From: Mycobacterium paraffinicum
GTDB taxonomy: Bacteria > Actinomycetota > Actinomycetes > Mycobacteriales > Mycobacteriaceae
Reading direction: 5' to 3'
DNA length: 64,000 nt
Assembly: GCF_001907675.1 (NCBI RefSeq)
Contig: NZ_MPNT01000014.1
Coordinates: 102,677 to 166,676 of the forward strand
How positions within the stretch are numbered: the stretch's first letter is position 1; the number at the start of each line of letters is the position of its first letter. The notes below the pieces were generated by a model. It was not told the DNA's origin, made no database searches, and worked only from the letters and a program-made list of their open reading frames with translations. This document shows, piece after piece, positions 48,604 through 57,116 of the stretch. The translations under genes were made by a program, and so were the position numbers.

Positions 48604-49141
48604 AGTCCTTCGCGCGCAGGATGAGCCGCACGGCGGCGGCGAGGTCGTCGACGACGACGTCGGCGCCGTGAGACTCTCCCCCGCCGGGGCGCAGCAGGAC
48701 GGTCGCCGCGCCGGCCGCGCGGCCCGCCAGCACATCGGTCTCGCTGTCGCCGATCATCACCGACTCGCCCAAAGCGAACCCGTGTTCGCGTGCCGCGCGC
48801 AACAACATGCCCGCCTCCGGCTTGCGACAGTCACAGCTGGCCGTCGCGTGCGGGCAGTGGTACTCGGCATCGAGGCGGGCGCCCCCGTCGGCCAGGAGTT
48901 GTTCGAGCCGGTCCTGGACCGCGGCGAAACGCGCCGCCTCGGCGGCGGGTTCGGACAGCCATCGCTGGTTGGTCACCAACACGGTGCGCAGGCCGGCCGC
49001 GTTCAACGCGGCCACCGCCTCGGCCGCGCCGGGCAACAGCACTAGCTCTTCGGGCGACCTGACGTACTCGCCGTCGGCGGCCTTGACGTTGATCGTCCCG
49101 TCCCGGTCCAGGAAGACCGTGCGGACGTTCCGCAAGTCCAT
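48590..49141 (-). CDS. gmhB: D-glycero-D-manno-heptose-1,7-bisphosphate 7-phosphatase (GmhB-like HAD phosphatase)
   Basis: HAD-superfamily phosphatase of 183 residues. The nucleophile motif FLDRDGTIN is near residues 10-18, VLVTNQ is motif II, and a zinc-binding cluster C-H....C-C (CPHATASCDCRKP) is diagnostic of GmhB/histidinol-phosphatase. GDSETDVLAGRAAGA is motif IV. It removes the 7-phosphate in nucleotide-heptose synthesis. ATG at 49139-49141 lies two bases after the gmhA stop. It is the last gene of the hddA-gmhA-gmhB operon. Confidence 0.88.
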
Positions 49142-49143
49142 CG

Positions 49144-49761
49144 TCAGGAGGGCCGGGGAAACAGCGCCGCTTCGACCATCTCGCAGATCGAGTGACCCAG
49201 GTGCAGGCAGGCCTCCTGGACACGCCCGGTGTTGTCGCTGGGCACCCGGACGCACAATGCGGCGACGCCGGCGACCTTCCCGCCGCGCGCACCGGTCAGC
49301 GCGACGGTCGTCATCCCGGCATCGGCGGCCGCCTCGAGCGCCCGGACGACGTTCGGTGAGTTGCCCGAGGTGGTGAGGCCGACCACCACATCGCCCGCGC
49401 GGCCGGCGGCGAGCACCTGGCGCGCGAACACCTCGTCGTAGGAGTAGTCGTTGCCGATCGCCGTCATCGCCGCGGTGGCGTCCGGCAGGCTGATCGCGGC
49501 CAGACCCGGGCGATCAAAAGCGAAGCGCCCCATCAGTTCTGCGGCCAGATGTCCCGCGTCTTGCGCGGATCCGCCGTTGCCGAAGAAGATCACTTTCCCA
49601 CCGGAGCGTAGCGACGCGATCATCAGCCGCGCGATCTCGACGGTCTGCGCGGCGATGTCGCCCGACAGCATCTGCTGTTTGACCGAGATCGTGTCCGCCA
49701 GGCGCGCCCGGACCAGCTCGACACTCGGGGCGACGACATCCGAGCTGCTCATGCCTGCCAT
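49144..49761 (-). CDS. gmhA: sedoheptulose-7-phosphate isomerase GmhA
   Basis: SIS-domain isomerase of 205 residues that converts sedoheptulose 7-phosphate to D-glycero-D-manno-heptose 7-phosphate. Hallmarks are FFGNGGSAQDAGHLAAELMGRF, TTSGNSPNVVRALEAA and the C-terminal HLGHSICEMVE histidine motif. ATG at 49759-49761 with AAAGGA upstream overlaps the hddA stop, and a second ATG lies three codons later. It sits in the middle of the operon. Confidence 0.92.
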   Translation of the reverse strand: MAGMSSSDVVAPSVELVRARLADTISVKQQMLSGDIAAQTVEIARLMIASLRSGGKVIFFGNGGSAQDAGHLAAELMGRFAFDRPGLAAISLPDATAAMTAIGNDYSYDEVFARQVLAAGRAGDVVVGLTTSGNSPNVVRALEAAADAGMTTVALTGARGGKVAGVAALCVRVPSDNTGRVQEACLHLGHSICEMVEAALFPRPS

Positions 49762-50774
49762 GTGGTCAGTCCTTTGCTCTCGAAAGCGAATTCGGTGATC
49801 GCCGCACCGGCCGACTCGAGGGATTCGATGAGGCGGTGCTTCTTCGCGAAGTCGCAGAACAGCAGGATGTAACCGCCACCGCCGGCCCCGGTGATCTTGC
49901 CGCCCAGGGCGCCGTTGCGCAGGGCCAGGTCGTAGAGCTCGTCGATGCGTTCGTTGGTGATGTAAGGCGACATCCGCTTCTTTTGCGTCCACGCCTCGCC
50001 GAGGAGCGCGCCGAAATCGTTGAGCTTGTTCGTCAGCAGGGCGGCCTTCATGGCTACCGCCAACTCCTTCTGCGCCCGCAGCCCCGCCAGGGTGTCGTCC
50101 GCGCCGATGGTGGCGCGCCGCGTCTGGTCCTCGATCACGCGAGCGGAATCGCGCGTGATGCCCGTAAAGCACAGCAGCAGGCTGAGTTCCAACTCGAACG
50201 CGGTCTCCTCGCGGATGCGCAGCGGGTTGACGATCACGCGGTCGGTGAACTCGATGAAGTTGAATCCCCCGAACGTCGCGGCGTACATGTCCTGCATGCC
50301 GCCGGTGATGCCCAGGTCCTCGCGCTCGATGGCGCACGCCAGCTGCGCGGTCTCGTACTCGCCCATCGGGACCCGGTAGTGCTCGGCGAGCAGACCGGTG
50401 AGGGCGACCATCATTGTCGACGACGAGCCCAGCCCCGACCCCGGCGGCGCGCTCGACCGCAGCACCAGGTCGTAGCCGTCCGTGCCGTCCTTGCCGAACC
50501 TGCGCACCGCGGCCTTGATCAGGTCGAGGCTGCCGTCGTAGAGGATCTCGCTGTCGAGCGTCATCTCGTGGGTGGTTTTGAAATCCACCGACTCGATCGT
50601 GACCCTACGATCGGTGCGGGGGGAAAGCGAACCCTGCGCGTATCGGTCGATGGTCGCCGACAGGACGCAGCCGCCCTCGGTGGTCGGGAACGGCGGTACG
50701 TCGGTGCCGCCCCCAGCGAACGAGATCCGCAGCGGCGCGCGCGCGCGGATTCGGGGCCGGGGCACGGAATTCAC
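49749..50774 (-). CDS. hddA: D-glycero-alpha-D-manno-heptose-7-phosphate kinase HddA (GHMP kinase)
   Basis: GHMP-family sugar kinase of 341 residues. It has RAPLRISFAGGGTDVPPF at the N-terminus, the ATP loop SAPPGSGLGSSSTMMVAL and the C-terminal GALGGKITGAGGGG motif. It would form heptose 1,7-bisphosphate for the GDP-heptose route. GTG at 50772-50774 starts just before the conserved part; an upstream TTG at 50852 gives extra unconserved residues. M. tuberculosis has hddA, gmhA and gmhB at another locus (Rv0113-Rv0115) in a different order. The final nucleotidyltransferase is not in this window. Confidence 0.9.
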   Translation of the reverse strand: MNSVPRPRIRARAPLRISFAGGGTDVPPFPTTEGGCVLSATIDRYAQGSLSPRTDRRVTIESVDFKTTHEMTLDSEILYDGSLDLIKAAVRRFGKDGTDGYDLVLRSSAPPGSGLGSSSTMMVALTGLLAEHYRVPMGEYETAQLACAIEREDLGITGGMQDMYAATFGGFNFIEFTDRVIVNPLRIREETAFELELSLLLCFTGITRDSARVIEDQTRRATIGADDTLAGLRAQKELAVAMKAALLTNKLNDFGALLGEAWTQKKRMSPYITNERIDELYDLALRNGALGGKITGAGGGGYILLFCDFAKKHRLIESLESAGAAITEFAFESKGLTTWQA

Positions 50775-50961
50775 TGTCGACGTATATCCGCTCAGCCCGC
50801 CGACGCGCGTCCCGCGTTCGTCGGCGAAATATGCGCCACGTGCCAACCCCAATGCATCGATCTCTCACGAAGAGCCCTAGCGTAGCAGCCGGATCGGCAG
50901 AAAAATCGGGATTCACCTGCGGATTGTGCCCACCCGTCCACGCCTTCAGGAAAGCGATGAA

Positions 50962-51703
50962 ATGAGCCAGGATGCAGTCGAATTGACCCGCGGCCTCCTC
51001 ACCGAAAGCGCCACGCTGCGGCACGGTTTCCTCGATGTACTGGGCGCGTCGACGAGTTCGCCCGCCCCGACGTTCGCCCAGCGCGCCATGAACAGCCCGC
51101 TCGTCGCCAAGGTCTACGAGCGGCTGTGGCGCCCCGCCGCCTTCTACGTCGCCAGCGGCGTCACCACCGGCGCCGAGCAGCGACGCGCGGCGTCGGCGCT
51201 GAAGCTATCCGCAGCGCGGAGATTGCTCGACGTCGCCTGTGGCCCAGGCAATATTCACGGGCTCCCTGGCCGCGCAACTGTCGGATGGCGGCCTGGCCGT
51301 CGGCTTCGACATCTCAGAGCCGATGCTGACGCGCGCCGGTTTGGACAACAGCACCCCGCGTACCTGTTATGTCCGCGGCGACGCCCGTGCGTTGCCGTTC
51401 GCCGACGAGACGTTCGACGCGGTCTGCTGCTTCGGCGCGCTGTACCTGATGCCCGAGCCGTTCGGGGTGGCACACGAAATGGTGCGGGTGCTGCGGCCCG
51501 GCGGGCGGATCGCGATCCTGACCAGCTACACCCCGGACCTGCCGCCGATCCGGTATGGGATGAACAGCGGCGCGCGTGTCATCGGGCTGACCGTGTTCGA
51601 CCGGCACGCTTTCGTCGAGCTGTTCTCGTCGGCCGGCCTGGTCGACATCGAACAGCAGACCCAGCGCGCGTTGCAGTTCGTCGTCGCCGCGAAGCCCGCC
51701 TGA
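50962..51703 (+). pseudogene. UbiE-type SAM methyltransferase, frameshifted
   Basis: Class I methyltransferase split over two frames. Frame 1 starts at ATG 50962 (AGGAAAG ribosome site) and reads to SAM motif I LLDVACGPGN. It then turns into nonsense after 51252. Frame 2 continues with FTGSLAAQLSDGGLAVGFDIS, RGDARALPFADETFDAVCC and VLRPGGRIAIL to the stop at 51703. Dropping one A near 51253 restores a normal protein of about 246 residues. It is either a true pseudogene or a sequencing error. It has no obvious operon partner. Confidence 0.8.
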
Positions 51704-51708
51704 CGGGG

Positions 51709-51960
51709 CTAGGACGCCACCTTGCCCACACCGAGCACCCGCACGACCGGCGTCCCCGCCTCGCACTCCAACACCCAGGGTTCGCCGCCATCGACGGGTT
51801 CCGAGGTGAGCGTGAACATCACCGGCCGACCGCTGCGCTGCGTCATCTGCGTGCATTCGACTCTGAACAAGCGATAGTCACCGCCCCGGTCGATGGCGAG
51901 CGAAAACCCGGGCCGCACCGACTCAACCGGCACCTTCTGCAGGTAGTAGTCAACGTTCAT
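51709..51960 (-). CDS. small hypothetical protein
   Basis: Predicted product of 83 residues from ATG at 51958-51960. I do not recognise the family. It is soluble with a mixed beta-rich pattern (DYRLFRVECTQM, RPVMFTLTSEPVDGGEPWVLECEAGTP) and no signal peptide or membrane segment. Residue composition looks like a real protein rather than a shadow frame. Its stop lies five bases from the end of the broken methyltransferase. Confidence 0.5.
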   Translation of the reverse strand: MNVDYYLQKVPVESVRPGFSLAIDRGGDYRLFRVECTQMTQRSGRPVMFTLTSEPVDGGEPWVLECEAGTPVVRVLGVGKVAS

Positions 51961-52045
51961 CCGTTGACCGTATGGCCCTCGGGACGGCGCGCCGGGTGCC
52001 GCCACGCGGCTCTTAGGCAATGTTCAGGCAAATTTTGGGACGGCA

Positions 52046-53191
52046 TCAGGGTTCGCCGCGCGCGTGCGCGCCGGATTGCATCACGAACTCGACGATGATC
52101 GCCGCCATGTCGTCGATCGCGCGGCGCGGCATCACCTCGTAACCGTGGGTGCTCAACGTCGGAACGCACAGCAGGCCCGCGCGCGGCGTCAGGCCATTGG
52201 CCTTGGAATGCGACGCGTCGGATTCGAAGGCGCCCAGCACGGCCCCCTGCGGCGACAGGCCCAAGTCGGTGGCGATGCCCATCAGCCGGTCGGCGACGTC
52301 CTTGTCGTAGACGCACAGCGCATCGCTGTAGCCGATGATCGGCCCGCCGCTGACTTTGGTGGCGTATTCGCGCTCGGTGGGACCGACCTCGAGCGCGAGG
52401 GTAAGGGTGCCGGGCAGCGACCCGCTGGCGTAGGTGCCCCCCACCCCGCCGATCTCCTCGTTGGTGGTGAACACGAGATAGACATCGTCGACGGGTCGTT
52501 GGCCGCGGTCGCGCAGCACCCGAGCGGCGCGCAGCAGGGCGGTCGCCGCGGCGCGGTCGTCGAGGAAGTAGCAGCCCAGATAGTCGCCGATCTCGACCAG
52601 CGTCCGTTTACTGCGGTCGACGCACACCCGGGTGCCCGGGCGCACTCCGGCGGCTTCTAATTCGTCGGCGCTGCGGCCGGTGAAGACGTAGACGTGGTCC
52701 CAGTCCAGCGCCTTATCGCCCTGGTCGGGCTTGGTCTGCCAGATCCGCTGGCTCTCCTGGGTGGTGTGCTCCGAGCCCAGCGTGAGCACCGCGGTGAACG
52801 TCTCGTTCTCGCCGAGGACGGCGACCGGCCCGAGGCCGAAGTTGCCCGGGTACATCGTCCCCAGCTGCGTCAGGTGCAGCGTGCCGTCCGTTTCCACCCG
52901 CTTGACCAGCATGGACAGCTCGTCCATGTGCGCCATGACTCGCGTCGCGACGCCGGGTTCGGCCGCCGAGGAGACCCGGTGACGGTGCCCTTTCCCGGCG
53001 TCCCCGGCCGGGGGCTGGGCACCGATGTAGCCGATCAGATTGCCGGCGTCGTCGGTCCACATGTCGTCGACGAAGGGCCGCAGTTCGCGGGCACACACGG
53101 CGCGGACGTCGGCTTCCTGCCCGCACGGCCCGTAGGCCCACAGCAGTTCCTGCAACAGCTGACGGGTGGAATTGTCCTCGCGCGGCGCCAT
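52046..53191 (-). CDS. M42-family metallopeptidase (glutamyl aminopeptidase/endoglucanase-like)
   Basis: Di-zinc aminopeptidase of 381 residues. Metal-ligand segments are visible: ATRVMAHMDELSMLV (His and Asp), FLDDRAAATALLRA (bridging Asp), FTTNEEIGGVGG (catalytic Glu pair), SDA and STHGYEVMP (His). M42 enzymes trim peptides and form large cytoplasmic oligomers. ATG at 53189-53191 has GAAGGA upstream; the longer frame is not conserved. The neighbours give no pathway context. Confidence 0.88.
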   Translation of the reverse strand: MAPREDNSTRQLLQELLWAYGPCGQEADVRAVCARELRPFVDDMWTDDAGNLIGYIGAQPPAGDAGKGHRHRVSSAAEPGVATRVMAHMDELSMLVKRVETDGTLHLTQLGTMYPGNFGLGPVAVLGENETFTAVLTLGSEHTTQESQRIWQTKPDQGDKALDWDHVYVFTGRSADELEAAGVRPGTRVCVDRSKRTLVEIGDYLGCYFLDDRAAATALLRAARVLRDRGQRPVDDVYLVFTTNEEIGGVGGTYASGSLPGTLTLALEVGPTEREYATKVSGGPIIGYSDALCVYDKDVADRLMGIATDLGLSPQGAVLGAFESDASHSKANGLTPRAGLLCVPTLSTHGYEVMPRRAIDDMAAIIVEFVMQSGAHARGEP

Positions 53192-53256
53192 TCGGTCCTT
53201 CGGTTCGTGGCCTGTCGCAAGGATCAGTACCCGCGTCGCGTTGCGGGCAATCGTGC

Positions 53257-54204
53257 CTACCCGTACGCGAGTTCCAGTCGTTCGAGGCGCCGCACCAGCA
53301 GGCTGGGCAGCCACTTCCCCACTTCGGCGGCCGTGACGGTTGCGGTCCGCTCGAGGAGTTGACCCAGCACGATGTTCGCCTCCAACCGCGCCAGCGCCGC
53401 TCCGACGCAGAAGTGGATCCCCTTGCCGAAGCTGATGTGCCCCTTGCCCGCCGCGCGGTCGAGTCGGAACTCTTCGGGATTGTCGAAGTGCGAGGGATCC
53501 CTGTTGGCCGCTCCCCACAGCAAAAGCAACCGCGCCCCCGCCGGCAATTCGACGCCGCACAGTTCGGTGTCGTTGACGACGTGCCGGTAGTGACCCCGGA
53601 AGGGCGGTTCGTAGCGCAGCACCTCTTCCAGGAACGGCCCGAGTAGATCGGGCCGTTCACGCACCTGCCGTTGGATGTCCGGCCGCGTCCCCAAAACCCA
53701 AGCGGCAGAACCGATCAGGGAGGCTGTGGACTCACCGCCCGCACTGAACAGGGTGATCATCATCGCGAGCGCCGCCAAGTCGTCCAGATCGCCCGAGGCG
53801 CAGGCGGTGGCGAGGTCACCCAACAGGTTGTCCCGCGGGTCGCTTGCCGCTTGCTGGAACTGTTCGGTGATGTAGCCGCCGAGTTCCATCACCGAGACGC
53901 CGGCCGCATCCAACTGGTCCTGGGTGGCCAAGCCTTCGACGACCTGGGTCGCGGAGTAACCCCACTGGATGAGCTTGTCGACGTCGGCGTCGGGAACGCC
54001 GATGATTCGCCCGACGATCATCATGGGCAAGCGGTTTGCCATCGCGCCCATCCATTCGATGCGTCCGCCGCGGGCGCGGGCGTTCCAGATGGCGGCAGCG
54101 GTATCGGCGATGAAGGGCTGAAACGCGCGGATGCGCTTGGCCGCGAGCTGCGGCAACAGCGCCTTCCGGTGCGCGGAATGCGCCGGCTCGTCGGCGGTCG
54201 CCAA
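53257..54204 (-). pseudogene. cytochrome P450 lacking its N-terminal part
   Basis: The I-helix (FSAGGEST), the ExxR helix (EEVLRYEPP) and the haem loop FGKGIHFCVGAALARLE with the cysteine ligand are all intact. However, the reading frame begins only at the region matching DEPxHxxHRK, so about 80-90 residues of a normal ~400-residue P450 are missing. The frame is closed upstream by a TAG and would have to start at a TTG. The missing part ends at the same point as a truncated, divergent TetR gene. It is probably inactive. Confidence 0.8.
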
Positions 54205-54595
54205 CGCCTACGCGGGCGGCAAGGCCCAGAGCCGCGACGCGGTGCTGATCCGCCTGTCGGCGGGGATCATCGAGACGGTTCGGCGCGCCGTGGACGGACT
54301 CGCCGGCCCCGAGCGCGTCATCACCGCCGTCACCGTCGCTCTCGAACAGATCCGGTCGGATCCGCTACGGCGACTGATGCTCAGTTCTGGGAGTAGCCCG
54401 GATCTGGGCGAGCTGCATTCCTCGCCGGTGCTGAGCCATCTCGCCGCGGAACTCACGGGAATCACCGACGACCCCGTGGCGGCGCAGTGGATCGTGCGCG
54501 TGGTGTTGTCCCTGGCCTACTGGCCACTGGCGGACAGCCGCGTCGAACGAACGGTGTTGCAGCGGTTCCTGGCGCCCGGCTTTGCCAATAGGTGA
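54196..54595 (+). pseudogene. TetR regulator lacking its DNA-binding N-terminus
   Basis: About 130 residues match the C-terminal part of a TetR regulator, from the end of the HTH region (YAGGKAQSRDAVLIRLSAG) through a helical ligand domain (PVAAQWIVRVVLSLAYWPLAD) to the stop. The helix-turn-helix and start codon are absent. Upstream in frame is only antisense P450 sequence. With the truncated P450 it marks a deletion junction near 54196-54215. Confidence 0.7.
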
Positions 54596-55015
54596 CGCAG
54601 CGCCCTTGTGCCAGTCGCTGACGGCCGTCTTTCGTGATGCGACAGTTCGTCAAAACCGCGGTGTTCACGCCCGCACGGTTGGGCTTCCTGTTCGTCGAGG
54701 ACCTTCACCGCGTCGCGTGAGGCGATGGTTGGTGGGAGGGACTGAGGTGGGGAAACCTCGGGTTACGGCCCGTTGCTTGAACCGTAGCGGTCTGGCCTCA
54801 GCTTGTTCCGTTGGGACTCTGTTCAGTCCCTTCCAGCTGATGACCTTGCCACCTGGTGGCCGCCAACCGATAGTGCTGAGCATCTTCTGGCGGGAAACTT
54901 CGCTTACTGGACTGAGCGGGTGCTCGGCGACGCCAAAGGCCAGCGGACACCGGAGTTGCGGACGGTCCAGCCAAATCGCCGCCAAGGGGTTGGCGCCGGT
55001 GCCATCCTTTTCGGT
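54596..55015. other. intergenic region of uncertain origin
   Basis: About 420 bases without a supportable gene. A 27-codon frame starts at 54637 (MRQFVKTAVFTPARLGFLF). The frame upstream of the hydrolase reads as plausible protein (GNFAYWTERVLGDAKGQ) from 54803, but I recognise neither. They may be gene remnants next to the deletion junction. Confidence 0.3.
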
Positions 55016-55798
55016 ATGTCCGAAACGCGGCATGCGGTCTTGATTCACGGCAACTGGTCACGCGGGGAACAGCTGGCCGCCGCCCGCGCCGCATTCCACG
55101 ACCGCGGATTCACGGCGCACACGCCGACGCTGCGCTATCACGAATTGCCGATCCACGAGGGAGCCAGCCAGGTCGCGTCGGTCAGCCTCCAGGACTACGT
55201 CGACGACCTGGTGGCTTTCGTCTCCTCGCTCGAAAGTCCACCGTTGTTGGTCGGGCACTCGATGGGCGGCCTGCTTGCCCAACTGGTCGCCGCACGGACC
55301 CGCCACATCGGGTTGGTCGCGGCGTGTCCCGCCCCCGCCGCCGGCATCGGCGGCTCCACTCCGGCCAATAGGCGCATGTCGGCGCCGTGGTTCTTACGCC
55401 CGCGCGCCTGGGCCAAGCCGGTGCCCCCTCCGCCATTCGAGCGATTCCGGCAATGGGTGGCCAACACCCAATCCGAGGACACCGCCCGCGAGATATATGA
55501 CGGCCTGGTTTGCGATTCCGGACGAGCGCAATGCGAGATGCTCCTCGCGTTGCTCAGGCTCTCGAAGGCCACTCGGGTAGACGCCGCCGCGGTGACCGCG
55601 CCCGTCTTGGTGATCGGAGGCGAATGCGATCTGATCGTGCCCACCGGAGTCTTGCGCGAGACAGCGGCCCAATACCGGCACGCCGACGTCGTCGTGATAC
55701 CCGACTCCGACCATATGGTCTTTTCTGGGGCTTCCCTATCGACAACCATGAGTCACATCGATGCGTGGCTGACCAAGAATGAGCTCCTCGCCGGATAA
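55016..55798 (+). CDS. alpha/beta hydrolase
   Basis: Cytoplasmic hydrolase of 260 residues. It has AVLIHGNWSRGEQL (oxyanion region), the nucleophile elbow VGHSMGGLLAQLVAA with the catalytic serine, an acid in GGECDLIVP, and a C-terminal histidine in SDHMVF. A proline-rich lid segment (WAKPVPPPPF) lies between. ATG at 55016 starts just before the first strand. The open frame continues upstream to 54803 without family features. Substrate is unknown. Confidence 0.85.
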   Translation: MSETRHAVLIHGNWSRGEQLAAARAAFHDRGFTAHTPTLRYHELPIHEGASQVASVSLQDYVDDLVAFVSSLESPPLLVGHSMGGLLAQLVAARTRHIGLVAACPAPAAGIGGSTPANRRMSAPWFLRPRAWAKPVPPPPFERFRQWVANTQSEDTAREIYDGLVCDSGRAQCEMLLALLRLSKATRVDAAAVTAPVLVIGGECDLIVPTGVLRETAAQYRHADVVVIPDSDHMVFSGASLSTTMSHIDAWLTKNELLAG

Positions 55799-56040
55799 TG
55801 TTGACACTGCGACGGTGCCGACGGCAGGGCCGTCATCGTCAGACGCGCGCCGAACCGACTGTCCGATACGGGAGTTCGTAAAGACTGGTGCCGCGCGCGC
55901 CAGTTCAATTGACCGCGATTCAAATCTCCTGAGGATCGCCGACGCTCGTTTCGGCTCACCCGCAACGGATTCTCAATCGGCGACCGCGGCAGGGGTGCAG
56001 GAAGGCGCCAACCTCGTGCACTTGTATGACCACTTGGGAT

Positions 56041-56640
56041 TCAATACGCGCGTGACGACCTTGGCGGAAGCACAGTGTCGATGACAAGCGCCAGCTGGCG
56101 TCGATTCGGCGGCTTGCCGGTGAACATGAAGTGCTCGTTGATCAAGGCCGGCCCGATCCGCGCGGTCAGCGGATTGAGCGTTGCAGGATCAATGTCACCC
56201 GTGTCGACGGCGGCCTGCAAAATCGAATCGATAATCTTCAGGCGCGGGCCCACCACGGCATTCGCGAAGACGGCACGCATTTCGGGTTCGTGAAGGAGCT
56301 GTTCCACAATGTTTAGGGCCGGGAAGGCAGTCTTTCCGGCCAGAAGATCGCAGTGCGCGGTGAACACCAGCAGCAAATTCTCTCGAGCCGCCCGGCCCGT
56401 ACGAGGCTCGTGTATATGCCGTAGAGCGAAGACCAAAGCCGCGTGCACCAAGTCACGTCTGTTGCACCAGCGCCGGTAGAGGGAAGCTTTGCCAGTGTGG
56501 GCACGCGCCGCGACCCCCTCCATGGTCAGTCCGACGTAGCCGACCTCGGCCAATTCAGCCAATACAGCCTCGTATAGCGCTCGTTCGAGGACCGCACCTC
56601 GACGCCGGCCTCGACTGCCGTTCGGGCTGGTCTGGGTCAA
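56041..56640 (-). CDS. TetR-family regulator
   Basis: About 199 residues from a TTG at 56638-56640. The N-terminal HTH reads AVLERALYEAVLAELAEVGYVGLTMEGVAARA, then GKASLYRRW, the typical TetR pattern of the branch with an RGRRRG lead. The start is unclear: the open frame runs up to 56814 and then into a dehydrogenase remnant. A TATACAT word near 56702 on the minus strand may be its promoter -10 element. It is not clearly linked to any target. Confidence 0.75.
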   Translation of the reverse strand: MTQTSPNGSRGRRRGAVLERALYEAVLAELAEVGYVGLTMEGVAARAHTGKASLYRRWCNRRDLVHAALVFALRHIHEPRTGRAARENLLLVFTAHCDLLAGKTAFPALNIVEQLLHEPEMRAVFANAVVGPRLKIIDSILQAAVDTGDIDPATLNPLTARIGPALINEHFMFTGKPPNRRQLALVIDTVLPPRSSRAY

Positions 56641-56844
56641 ACGAGGGCATTTCTGCGTAGTAGCCGACAGCGTTCCCAGTCGCGGCGAACATGGAGTCTT
56701 TCTATGTATAGCAACGGGTCTCGGGCCGGTGGCACTTCGCTCACTCGTCCTCTGGCGCCTGGGGTATGCGCAGAGTGCGCGTTTGCGGGCTTGTCTCAGA
56801 ATCCGCATTGACACGCATCGTGAAATCCGTCCGTCGCGCGGAAG

Positions 56845-57025
56845 ATAGACTTGCCACTCGAGGGTGAGTCCTGCATCGACGGGCAGCGTGACACCGGTGA
56901 TGTATCTGCCGGACCGGCTGCACAGTTAGACCATTGCCTCGGTCACGTCGATCGGTTCGATGTTAGGAACCGGCAAGAAGTTGCGGAACATTTCGCCGAT
57001 CCATCGGACCCTCCTTAACCAATTG
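56845..57025 (-). pseudogene. C-terminal remnant of a short-chain dehydrogenase (mycofactocin-associated type)
   Basis: On the minus strand the frame reads GEMFRNFLPVPNIEPIDVTEAMV, a TAA stop (56926-56928), then LCSRSGRYITGVTLPVDAG. This is the C-terminal signature of classical SDRs, where the family has V(F/W)LCSD..RYITGVTLPVDAG. The stop falls where one residue is expected, and no normal stop follows the end motif. No Rossmann or YxxxK part was found upstream. It is a decayed fragment. Confidence 0.65.
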
Positions 57026-57116
57026 ATGGTCGAAGCGACGTTAGGTCCACCTCTCCTGGCCGGACTGTCCGAATATCGGTCATCACGGGCTGCCAGACGG
57101 GCGGTCGAGAACACGG

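Noticed and set aside
55779..56084. Plus-strand frame of 101 codons between the hydrolase and TetR genes
   Set aside because: No recognisable features and no clear ribosome site; treated as non-coding.
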